Part shown: positions 8,570 to 16,344 of the stretch, piece after piece
Position numbering within the stretch: the first letter of the stretch is position 1
How the letters are laid out: each line of letters opens with the position of its first letter
Assembly: GCA_963747765.1 (NCBI GenBank)
Contig: CAVVGH010000001.1
Coordinates: 1-64,000, forward strand
Length of the DNA: 64,000 nucleotides
Source of the DNA: VRUE01 sp963747765
Lineage (GTDB): Bacteria > Actinomycetota > Thermoleophilia > Solirubrobacterales > 70-9
Reading direction: 5' to 3'
Notes under the pieces: generated by a model
The model's database searches: none
What the model saw: only the letters and a program-made list of their open reading frames with translations
What the model was told of the DNA's origin: nothing
Made by a program: the position numbers and the translations under genes

Positions 8570-9562
8570 TTAGCCGACGCGACTGTGACCTCCGTGCCGC
8601 TTGTGGGCCGGGATCACCAGCACCGTCCTTTGACCCTGAACATGCAGCACGTAACGACCCGAGCGCAGGTGGCTGAGCACCCGGTTGAGGCGACGCAGGG
8701 TCGTCTTGCCATGGCTCTGCGCATGACCGCCCTGCATCAGGCGCCAGCGCAGGCGATGGCGCTTGCTGTGCTTCTTGTTGGACTTGACGTAGCGGACCTT
8801 GCAGACGACCTTCTTCTTGCTCTTGACCTTGCAGGTCACCTTGACCTTGCCGATCTTGCCCTGCTTGCCGCGGGGGCCCTGAGGTCCTTGGGCGCCCTGA
8901 GGGCCCTGGGCGCCATCGGCACCGTTCTGTCCGTTGACGCCGTCCGAGCCATTCTGCCCAGCCGGGCCCTGGGAGCCGGTGTCGCCCTTTTCACCCTGCT
9001 GACCTTCAGCACCAGTCGAACCCCCAGAACCAGTAGCACCTTCAGAACCCGTGGGGCCTTCAGGACCAGTAGCTCCTTCGGCACCCGTAGGACCTTCGGG
9101 ACCAGTGGCTCCGTCGGCACCCGTAGAACCCCCGGGCCCAGTCGGACCCGTCGGGCCGCCTGACCCACCTTCCGGTTCGAACACAGCCGTCACCGAGCTG
9201 TCTTCGGTGATCGTGAACTCGCAGGACCCTTCGGTAACGGTTTCGACAACGCAGCTACCCGCTGCAGAACCCGTGCCTTCCAAAGACGCCAACACAGATC
9301 CGGAGTCAGCAATCGCAGTCAGAGTGACCGTTTCGCCTTCGGCCAATTCAGCTTCGCATTCAGACCCGCAGTTGATCCCAGACGGCACGCTGACAACCGT
9401 GCCTTCGCCTTCGACTTCGACAAACAGATCAGGAACCAACGCGAAGATCGCCATAACCGACTTCGCTTCGTCCATCGTCACTTCGCAAACACCCGAACCG
9501 GCGAAATCGCCGGTCCATTCGACGAATTCAGAGCCCGCATCCGCGGAAGCGATCAACACCAA
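8570..9562 (-). CDS. Collagen-like repeat protein, apparently 5'-truncated
   Basis: This 330-residue frame opens in the middle of an InlB-like repeat (AGSEFVEWTGDFAGSG) and continues with a full repeat (GEGTVVSVPSGINCGSECEA). About 110 residues of Gly-X-Y collagen triplets follow (~131-240). It ends in a very basic C-terminal domain (KVKVTCKVKSKKKVVCKVRY, then His/Arg-rich). A TAG lies a few codons upstream of the TTG start and no signal peptide is present, so the 5' end looks lost at nearly the same place as in 1-814. If expressed it would be cytoplasmic, which makes little sense for this fold; a pseudogene or silent cassette is likely. Confidence 0.55.
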   Translation of the reverse strand: MVLIASADAGSEFVEWTGDFAGSGVCEVTMDEAKSVMAIFALVPDLFVEVEGEGTVVSVPSGINCGSECEAELAEGETVTLTAIADSGSVLASLEGTGSAAGSCVVETVTEGSCEFTITEDSSVTAVFEPEGGSGGPTGPTGPGGSTGADGATGPEGPTGAEGATGPEGPTGSEGATGSGGSTGAEGQQGEKGDTGSQGPAGQNGSDGVNGQNGADGAQGPQGAQGPQGPRGKQGKIGKVKVTCKVKSKKKVVCKVRYVKSNKKHSKRHRLRWRLMQGGHAQSHGKTTLRRLNRVLSHLRSGRYVLHVQGQRTVLVIPAHKRHGGHSRVG

Positions 9563-9893
9563 CCCGATGCCTTCAACACAACCTAAACGCTAGAACCTCA
9601 CCGGCCCGCATACTCTCTACGCCAGTACCCAAATACCCATCCGACGAATTCCAAGCCTAAACAGCCACCGACCTACCAACCCGACTCGAGCGCCAAGCAC
9701 CAAAAGCAGAAAGCGCTGCACTAGCGGCATCCGCATCGTCCTGACGCACACCCAAGACAATCCAAACCGCATGCCTACTACCAACGCCTCGACAATTCGA
9801 ACTCACCTGCTAACACAGAACAAAAAAATCGAGATTGCGAAAAACCTCGCAAAAGAACAACTGCCACGGCTAACTAAATTCTCCCGCTAACGC
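9563..9893. other. Intergenic stretch without a gene
   Basis: A/C-rich plus strand. I see no gene, repeat or strong hairpin in it. Confidence 0.4.
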
Positions 9894-10410
9894 TCAGAGC
9901 CGGCGGTGACGCCTGTGCTTCGCCTTGCGCTTCTTCTTGTACTTCTTGCCACTGCACTGCGCCCGCACCAGCGGGCGGGTGTTGTAGACCTTGCCGTTCT
10001 GGCCGCGCAGCTTGACGCTGGCACGGTGCTTGCCCTTGCAGAGGTTCGTCGAGTTGACGATCAGGCCCTTCTTGCCGCCGCGCATGTTGACCACCACCCT
10101 GGAGACCGGCGCGTCGGGGACGTCTTCGAACGTCGCCCGAATACCGCCCTTGACCGAGTCGATGCGACCATCCAACACAACCTCAATCGGTTGATACACC
10201 GAACCCTTCAGAGCCAAAACCAGGTCGGGCAGCTTGTGGGAGGAGGAGCGCAGGAAGACCGGACCCTCGAGCGGTTCGTCGAGCAGCGGCGTAATTGCCC
10301 GGGCGCGGCCGTAGACCGAGCCCTTGGGGCAGCGGGCGCCCTGGCCGCCCGGCGGCGAACTGCACGCGGGTGCAGATCGTGCGGAAATGGCCCTGTTCAA
10401 TGAACTCCAA
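9894..10410 (-). pseudogene. C-terminal fragment of the same surface family (fragment 3, longest)
   Basis: This fragment reaches further upstream than the other two. One frame encodes EQGHFRTICTRVQFAAGRPG and, after a frameshift near 10330-10340, the other encodes CPKGSVYGRARAITPLLDEP, GPVFLRSSSHKLPDLVLALK, GRIDSVKGGIRATFEDVPDA and a KKYKKKRKAKHRRHRRL tail. I recognise this order from large secreted proteins of Solirubrobacterales. The N-terminal several hundred residues are missing, and the 5' edge abuts the strong hairpin at 10433-10479. Confidence 0.65.
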
Positions 10411-10432
10411 CCCAACAACCCCAACCACAACC

Positions 10433-10479
10433 GCGGCGGCGGACCGGGCGGGCTAAAAGCCCGCCCGGTCCGCCGCCGC
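10433..10479. terminator. Strong 21 bp-stem hairpin
   Basis: A perfect inverted repeat (GGCGGACCGGGCGGGC-taaaa-GCCCGCCCGGTCCGCC core, extended to 21 bp) lies between the DUF429 gene and fragment 3. It may end the DUF429/Rep transcript, though no T-tract follows. Confidence 0.5.
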
Positions 10480-10500
10480 CAATCCCTCCAACACACAGCA

Positions 10501-10534
10501 CGTATGCCCTCCACCCCAAGTAGGAGGGCATACG
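10501..10534. repeat. TGCCCTCC-family hairpin
   Basis: CGTATGCCCTCC...GGAGGGCATACG. It shares the core and loop (AAGTA) with the hairpin at 7270-7302 but carries a compensated base-pair change (GTATG/CATAC against GCATG/CATGC). It sits immediately after the DUF429 stop codon. Confidence 0.6.
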
Positions 10535-10537
10535 CGC

Positions 10538-11368
10538 TTATCCCTCAACACATGCAACATCCCCAACCAAATCCCGCAATGACCCCTCTTCCGGCAAATA
10601 CACCCACCCCTCGGTACGCGCAACGTCCTCCACACCATTCTCAACACCCTTCACCACCCCCAGCGACACAGCACGCACAACCAACGCCGAGATCACAGCA
10701 TCCACCGCATCCTCATTCCCCACACATACCGCCCTCGCATCTCCACTCCACCTCAACCACGGCGCAATCGCTTCCACCCCCGCCAAAAACTCCTCGCGAA
10801 CCTTCCTAATACCCTCATCACCCCGACTCCCCTCACCCTGCCGATACACACCACGCTCAAACCCCCACAACAACAATGCCGCACCTGGAAACACCTCAAC
10901 CACACCATCCGCCCCTGCCCGGTCAAAGCGCACACCAGTGCGCTCAGCCACTTCCTCGCGCAACCGAGCAAGCCTCCATGCCCGCAACGCAACGCCATCC
11001 GACGACACACTGAGAGGCCACACCTTTCGGCCGAGCTCCTGCAACAAATACTCATGCACGCACACATCCGTTGCACGATACCTAAAGCGCACCTTATCCA
11101 CACCACACCACTCCCCACGCGACATATACGCATGCAATGCAGACACCATCCCCGACGGCCACCCAAACGGAGCAGATATTCCAACCCACTCGGCATCCGC
11201 TACCGCCTGTACCAACGCCTCATCCGCCAACCCAACCCGAGGAAGACCAACAGTCGCCACCTCACCACCCCACTCCACTGACACCACCGCCGTGCGTCGA
11301 CGCGACACCGACAAATCAACACCCACCGTATGCATAAACATCCTATCCCCAGAACCATCCACAGACAT
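10538..11368 (-). CDS. DUF429 domain protein (RNase H-like fold)
   Basis: From the ATG at 11368 the product is about 276 residues. It shows DUF429 landmarks: an N-terminal GVDLS strand (first acidic residue of an RNase H-like core), a VGISAPFGWP motif, the RYRATDVCVHE region, EVFPGAAL, and a late NEDAVDAVISALVVRA helix with acids. DUF429 proteins are predicted nucleases of unestablished substrate. The frame can be opened to 11440, but the DUF429 fold begins at the later Met. It follows the replication initiator on the same strand with a ~90 bp gap. Co-location suggests an accessory role for the replicon (inference). Confidence 0.7.
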   Translation of the reverse strand: MSVDGSGDRMFMHTVGVDLSVSRRRTAVVSVEWGGEVATVGLPRVGLADEALVQAVADAEWVGISAPFGWPSGMVSALHAYMSRGEWCGVDKVRFRYRATDVCVHEYLLQELGRKVWPLSVSSDGVALRAWRLARLREEVAERTGVRFDRAGADGVVEVFPGAALLLWGFERGVYRQGEGSRGDEGIRKVREEFLAGVEAIAPWLRWSGDARAVCVGNEDAVDAVISALVVRAVSLGVVKGVENGVEDVARTEGWVYLPEEGSLRDLVGDVACVEG

Positions 11369-11458
11369 CCGCAACCCCCCTTCACCACCTAGCGTAAAAG
11401 AGCATGCAAAGCGCGCGCCCTCAACACAAGACGCAAACACCTCCCGTCTCGATACCCC

Positions 11459-12664
11459 TCAACGCGCGCTCCACACGCCCGACGCCATGCACTCCTCCAA
11501 CACAGTCGCAACATCAACCCTCAACTCTCGCCCATCCACCACCGACAACGACAAACCAAGTTCACGACACTCTCTCTCCAACTCATACCCAGTCCTCTTC
11601 GCAACAAAATCAACGCCAAACGCACCAAAAACCAAAAACCCAATCAAAGCCCGAGCCCGAGACTCACGCAACTGCCCCAACTCCACAGCACGAACAACCC
11701 GCTCCACCACCACACCTAAGCCCCCAACGCCAAACCCGCCGGCCGCTTGCCAAAGAGGCTCAAACCGCCTACGAAAGCGCATACACAACACCTCTGACGA
11801 CACCTCCTCGACAAGCGGCCGGCTCCCCTGCTGAAACCTCCACTGACCCTCCAGTCGCACCCAACAACCAACAGACACTCGACCGCTCTCCCTTCCTTTG
11901 TCATACACCCTACCCTGCGATCGACCAGAGCGCGACTTCAATAACACACTCTCCACCCTCCGACCAGACCGATACGTAGCAACCTTCCCCACACCCAACG
12001 ACGCCGCGCCTACACACTCCAAAAACCCCAATCCTTCCACCCCAGAGTCCATCAACAAATCCACAGCAACATCCATTCGCCGCAAACCACCGCGATTTCC
12101 AACCACCACCGGCACACCCAAATCCCCAAGCCACCCCTCAAGCCGAAGCTGCTCACGCATCAAAGCCTCAACGCCACACAGAGCATCACCACACGGACGA
12201 CCCTCACCAAACACCAGCCCCCATTCCGGAAACCACCCAATCCGATAACCACCAACGCGCTGCGGAACCAAACAGACCCGCCCAGTCCGTCGCGTCGCCA
12301 GAGACGACATCGCGCGCGCGACACGCGACCCCGGCTCCGCATACCAACAAGGCGACCAAGTATCCACCCCGGCCGCCATAACCCGACCGGAACGCGGCGA
12401 CGGCCGCAACGCCATCCGCGATCCCGGTCCCAGAGCGTCGCCGCCTTTCAAAAACCAAGCCAACTCACCATGACCGGACGACCGGCAAACGCCACCATCG
12501 CCCCGGCGGCGAACCTCCTCAACGACCTGCCGCCAACGACGACTACGCTCGCGATCTAGCCGGCGGGCCTCCCGCCGCTCCCACAACTCCCAGAGCTCTC
12601 CCAAACTCGGGCGCACACAATCGCGCATCCGGGGCGAAAAATCCTCAGGTGGTTCAAGTGCCAT
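11459..12664 (-). CDS. Filamentous-phage/plasmid-type replication initiation protein
   Basis: This 401-residue product has a strong ribosome binding site (AAGGAGG) just before the ATG. The central part matches the phage gene II/X-like replication family: GVDTWSPCWY (~98-107), RRMDVAVDLLMDS (~195), the GRVYDKGRESG motif (~257) and a following basic RLEGQWRF segment. Such proteins nick one strand at an origin to start rolling-circle replication. Assignment rests on motif layout, not on an alignment. It is divergently transcribed from a sigma-like gene across a 238 bp region with two hairpins, and it is the best marker that an extrachromosomal or phage-like element inserted here. Confidence 0.65.
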   Translation of the reverse strand: MALEPPEDFSPRMRDCVRPSLGELWELWERREARRLDRERSRRWRQVVEEVRRRGDGGVCRSSGHGELAWFLKGGDALGPGSRMALRPSPRSGRVMAAGVDTWSPCWYAEPGSRVARAMSSLATRRTGRVCLVPQRVGGYRIGWFPEWGLVFGEGRPCGDALCGVEALMREQLRLEGWLGDLGVPVVVGNRGGLRRMDVAVDLLMDSGVEGLGFLECVGAASLGVGKVATYRSGRRVESVLLKSRSGRSQGRVYDKGRESGRVSVGCWVRLEGQWRFQQGSRPLVEEVSSEVLCMRFRRRFEPLWQAAGGFGVGGLGVVVERVVRAVELGQLRESRARALIGFLVFGAFGVDFVAKRTGYELERECRELGLSLSVVDGRELRVDVATVLEECMASGVWSAR

Positions 12665-12902
12665 CTACCTCCTTGAGCGACCAACGAGCAAAACTCGCCC
12701 CCTAATCGAGCGCCCATCCCGCACATCGCGCTGCCCTCAACTCCCTCCGCCGTAACCAAAACCGCCGACAGGATCGCACCGGCGGCGATCACTCCAAGCC
12801 CTTCCCAAAAAAAGGGCTCCCAAAGGCCCGAGCAATCTCGGGTTCCGCAATCCCCTAAGCCGATGCGCCGGCCCCTCCAAAACAACGTCGGAGGGAGCCG
12901 AA
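12665..12902. promoter_or_regulatory. Divergent Rep/sigma intergenic region with two hairpins
   Basis: It contains AGCCCTT...AAGGGCT (12797-12818) and CCCGAG-caat-CTCGGG (12827-12842). Both flanking genes start from it with good ribosome binding sites. It could carry the divergent promoters and possibly the nicking origin for the Rep protein (inference). Confidence 0.4.
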
Positions 12903-13490
12903 ATGCCGCACACCAAACAAGACAGGAACCACCGCCTCTCAACAACGCTCGATCTCGCCGCAGAGCTCTACAGCAACCACAACCGTCGGCTACTCGCCAT
13001 CGCAAACCAGAACTCCTCCACGACCCAAGACGCCGAAGAGGCCCTTCACGACGCCTTCGCCCTATTCATCGATCACTTCAACCCCAAAAGCGGCGCGCCG
13101 CCCCTAGCCTGGCTGACACTCACCCTAAAGCGCTGCTGCTGGGCCACCTACCGCCATCAACAACTCGTAACGACAACCGCCAACGCACCAACAACATCAA
13201 GCGCAACGCCGCGCCACTCCCTGGCCGAAACACCTCGACAACCCCATGAAATCGCCGAAATCAACGACGCCACCCGACAAATCCAAGCCAACTTCAAAAC
13301 CCTAAAGCCACAAGAGAGAAAAGCGCTCACGCTACTCGCCCTCGGCTACAGCTACCGCGAGATCGCAACGCTAACCAACTGGACCTACACCAAAGTAAAC
13401 CGCTGCATAACCGAGGGCCGAGCCCACCTCCGCAAAGACCACAGAAGCACCCCCGCAAAGCCAAAGGGGGCGAAAAGAAGCACCCAATAA
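12903..13490 (+). CDS. RNA polymerase sigma-70-like factor (ECF type)
   Basis: The 195-residue product is preceded by GGAGGGAG about 5 bases before the ATG. An N-terminal region-2-like segment (DAEEALHDAFALFIDHF, ~43-59) resembles the core-binding helices of small sigma factors. The C-terminal region 4 has a typical helix-turn-helix (LKPQERKALTLLALGYSYRE, then IATLTNWTYTKVNRCITEGR, ~123-165). The basic tail is rich in Lys. Codons are A/C-rich, unlike the rest of the chromosome but like the surrounding island. It probably directs transcription of the element's own genes (inference). Confidence 0.75.
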   Translation: MPHTKQDRNHRLSTTLDLAAELYSNHNRRLLAIANQNSSTTQDAEEALHDAFALFIDHFNPKSGAPPLAWLTLTLKRCCWATYRHQQLVTTTANAPTTSSATPRHSLAETPRQPHEIAEINDATRQIQANFKTLKPQERKALTLLALGYSYREIATLTNWTYTKVNRCITEGRAHLRKDHRSTPAKPKGAKRSTQ

Positions 13491-13501
13491 CTCAACTCTC
13501 C

Positions 13502-13864
13502 ATGAACCCCAAACAACCACCGCACGACCCCCTCCTCACGCTCGGGCTCGCGCTGCTGGAGCTCATCGACTGCCCAATCGCCATAGAACTCGAGCAACCA
13601 AACAACCCAGCAGCACTTGCCCTCCACGGAATCCTCCTGCGCGCGTTCGACGACTTCGGCTCGCCGACAAATCCAACAATGACCCTAATGATCGGCGCCC
13701 ATTCGACAACCATCCGACTTGCCCAGATCCGCCAAACCCAATACCACCGCGACCCAACCGACCACCACAAACTCCTCGCTATCCGGCTGCTGCTAAGCGA
13801 CGAATACACCCTGCACATCAAACCAGCAGCCCGAGCCCCAAACCCCAAAAACCCTCAACCGTAA
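13502..13864 (+). CDS. Hypothetical protein downstream of sigma factor
   Basis: This 120-residue protein begins 12 bp after the sigma gene stop, so it is probably co-transcribed. It is mostly helical in the first half (LTLGLALLELIDCPIAIELE) with no transmembrane span or Cys pairs. I do not recognise it. Its position after a small sigma factor would suit an anti-sigma or accessory protein, but nothing in its sequence shows that. Confidence 0.45.
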   Translation: MNPKQPPHDPLLTLGLALLELIDCPIAIELEQPNNPAALALHGILLRAFDDFGSPTNPTMTLMIGAHSTTIRLAQIRQTQYHRDPTDHHKLLAIRLLLSDEYTLHIKPAARAPNPKNPQP

Positions 13865-13902
13865 TCACAACAGCAGCCACGCAGAGCGATCCGGCAACGG
13901 GT

Positions 13903-14322
13903 TCAGCGCCAGCACGAAAGTGCCGGCCGAACCCGACCAAACCTTCCAATTAATACCGAACAAGACGCGGGCTTGATCAGCAACAAACTGAAGACGAGCA
14001 GACCGGTTACACGATCGGTAACCAGAACCTCACCAGCCTCAGCGAGGTCGACGTCGGAGTCGTGGCTCGGCGCCTCGCCGCGGGCGAGCCGGCCGTCGAG
14101 CCAGCCAGCGCTCAGCCGACGCCCAAACGCTTCGCTTCGTGACCGCTCATCACGACGCAAATGATCTCCAAAACCGAAGAGCTGCTTCAACCCAACTGCC
14201 TCGATACCCCAAAAAACCAAAACAACCACCAGATTCGCTCTAAGCAATCTACCCAAGGCCATCCCAAGCCAACAGAAACCACAAAACAAAAACGCTGCCA
14301 ATTCCCCACCGCCCCTTCCCAT
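13903..14322 (-). CDS. Uncertain ORF with N-terminal hydrophobic segments
   Basis: This 139-residue frame lies directly downstream of structured repeat copy 3 on the minus strand. Hydrophobic stretches occur near the N-terminus (LLRANLVVVLVFWGIEAVG) and again at LLVFSLLLI. The middle is charged (LARGEAPSHDSDVDLAEAGE). I recognise no family. It may be a decayed leader and gene fragment like its neighbours. Confidence 0.3.
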   Translation of the reverse strand: MGRGGGELAAFLFCGFCWLGMALGRLLRANLVVVLVFWGIEAVGLKQLFGFGDHLRRDERSRSEAFGRRLSAGWLDGRLARGEAPSHDSDVDLAEAGEVLVTDRVTGLLVFSLLLIKPASCSVLIGRFGRVRPALSCWR

Positions 14323-14381
14323 GCCTCATCTCCCCTCTCCCTCTCCCTGCCCCTGCATTCCCTGTTCCCCGCCCTATTGGG

Positions 14382-14829
14382 CTAGGACTTCTCTTTCCCT
14401 GTTGGTTTCTGTGGCGGACAAACAAGCCCAGCCTTCTGTTCGGGCCTTGCGTCGCGGGGCCCTCAAACGCTGCGCATCTCTTGGGCCCCGCGCCGCAAGG
14501 CGAGGTCCGAAAGAAGGGGGCTGTATCGCCCCCGCAAACCCAGGGACCGAGGCCTTCAACCCCAAGCGCCGGTTCGCACGACAAAAGCCGGGCGAAACCG
14601 CTCCCCATGGCCTCACCCACATTCCCCTCGGCCAGCGCCAGCCACGGTGGGCTCTCCGAAACCGAGAAGCAACCTGCAGCTCCCTCGGCCTATCGCGAGC
14701 CGGGGGGCTGCCCAGGCGCTCTATATATAGAGCGCCCTGCGATCCGGATTCGCGCCGTGGCTGAGCTGTAGGCGCAAAGCTAACCGGACGGCCTTCCTCG
14801 AAGGCCTCATAACAAACAGCGATCCGACT
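14382..14829 (-). repeat. Structured ~440 bp repeat, copy 3
   Basis: This copy is almost identical to copies 1 and 2 with scattered substitutions. For example, GCCGAGG becomes GCCGGGG, which keeps the stem through a U-G pair, and TATATC becomes TGTATC in a loop. The perfect palindrome around TATATATA is intact. Upstream of its left end it also shares GCCCTATTGGG with copy 1. It forms a direct repeat with copy 2, enclosing ~9.9 kb that includes the Rep/sigma module. Confidence 0.85.
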
Positions 14830-14835
14830 CCCACA

Positions 14836-15055
14836 TTGCCCACAGAAAACCACAAAACCAAAATCCAACCACCCTCCCAAACCGCTAACTCACCCAGACA
14901 ACCACAAACCCTCTTAACACCTCAACATCTCACCAAAACAAACCAACCACAAACCCAACCAGACCACCAAACCCAAACCTCCAACCAACCACAACCACCA
15001 ACAACCCATCCAAAACAAACCCCAACCCCCAAAACCACCACACAAATCCACATCG
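14836..15055. other. Near-pure A/C tract
   Basis: In 14941-15050 only one G and three T occur among 110 plus-strand bases. No gene is present, although an open frame crosses it because stop codons need T. This is extreme strand asymmetry, not simple-sequence repetition. Confidence 0.8.
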
Positions 15056-15220
15056 TGAGGGCGTTTGGTCAGCGACTAAAACCCCAGACAAACCGCTCTA
15101 ACAAGCCAAATGCCTGCGGACGATCGATCCGCACCTTCGTCCGCAGCCAAAACACCGCACCGCAGGGGCCACGACCACTGCAATAGGCACGTTCGTGCCC
15201 AGCGAAGCGGCTTGAGATAC

Positions 15221-16246
15221 TCAGCCGTACCGCTCGCCAATGATCCGGCGCAGCTTGGCCCGATCGTGACGAGACTGAATGCGCCGAACCGTCCCGGAGC
15301 GAGAGCGCATCACAAGAGATTCGGTGCTGGCGCCGGCGCCCCGATAGCGAACCCCCTGCAGAACGTCGCCGTCGGTAACGCCGCTAGCCGAGAAAAAGAC
15401 GTCCTCTCCCGAACAAAGGTCATCGCAGGTGAGAACCTGATCGAGGTCATAGCCGCCATCCAGTGCAGCCTGCCGCTCCTCATCGTTCCGCGGCCACAGA
15501 CGACCGAGCAACTGACCCCCCATGCACTTCAAAGCGGCTGCCGAGATAACCCCCTCGGGCGTCCCGCCGATGCCCCACAGAAGATCCACCGGCGAACGAT
15601 CGCTCACCGCGAGCAGCGCAGCGGATACGTCCCCGTCCTTGATGAGGCGAATGCGAGCTCCGGCGTCACGCACTTCCTGCATCGCATCCTGATGACGATC
15701 CCGATCGAGCATCACAACCGACACGTCGCCGATGTTCCCGCCCTTGCGCTCGGCAACCAACCTGAGAGTCTCAGCGAGCGGCCGATCGAGATCCAGCAGA
15801 TCGGCGATCTCTTCACCCCCGGCGAGCTTTTCCATGTAGACGCAGGGACCGGGGTCGAACATCGTGCCGCGCTCGGCCAGCGCTATCACGGCAATGGCGC
15901 TGGGCATACCCAGCGCACACAAACGCGTTCCCTCCAACGGATCGACGGCGATGTCAACCACAGGCGCGCTGCCATCGCCAATGTGCTCTCCGTTGTAGAG
16001 CATCGGCGCCTCGTCCTTCTCCCCCTCGCCGATAACAACAGTCCCGTCCATCGACACCGACTGCAGGACGTGGCGCATCGCGTCGACCGCTGCCTGATCG
16101 GCGGCAATCTTGTCTCCCCGACCAACCCAACGAGCCGCCGCCAGCGCCGCCCCCTCGGTGACTCGCGCCAAATCGAGAGCAAGGTTTCGGTCGGGCCTTG
16201 CGTCGGGGGTGTGCGTCTCAGCGCTGACTTGAGAGGTTTCGCCCAT
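15221..16246 (-). CDS. glpX: Class II fructose-1,6-bisphosphatase
   Basis: This 341-residue protein has the standard length for GlpX. It removes the C1 phosphate of fructose-1,6-bisphosphate in gluconeogenesis. Visible motifs are GRGDKIAADQAAVDAMR (~43-59), the metal-binding IGEGEKDEAPML (~72-83), VDIAVDPLEGT (~97-107, Asp/Glu ligands) and DLLWGIGGTPEGV (~223-235). It is transcribed divergently from the F420-dependent oxidoreductase across ~100 bp. It marks the return to ordinary high-GC chromosomal sequence. Confidence 0.93.
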   Translation of the reverse strand: MGETSQVSAETHTPDARPDRNLALDLARVTEGAALAAARWVGRGDKIAADQAAVDAMRHVLQSVSMDGTVVIGEGEKDEAPMLYNGEHIGDGSAPVVDIAVDPLEGTRLCALGMPSAIAVIALAERGTMFDPGPCVYMEKLAGGEEIADLLDLDRPLAETLRLVAERKGGNIGDVSVVMLDRDRHQDAMQEVRDAGARIRLIKDGDVSAALLAVSDRSPVDLLWGIGGTPEGVISAAALKCMGGQLLGRLWPRNDEERQAALDGGYDLDQVLTCDDLCSGEDVFFSASGVTDGDVLQGVRYRGAGASTESLVMRSRSGTVRRIQSRHDRAKLRRIIGERYG

Positions 16247-16344
16247 GCGCCCATGCAGGCTATCCCCCCAGGCTCCGAAATGCGTCCTCGAAGAGGATTA
16301 ATTCATACCCCCGAACGCGGAATGATCTAGTCTCGCACAAGCCA

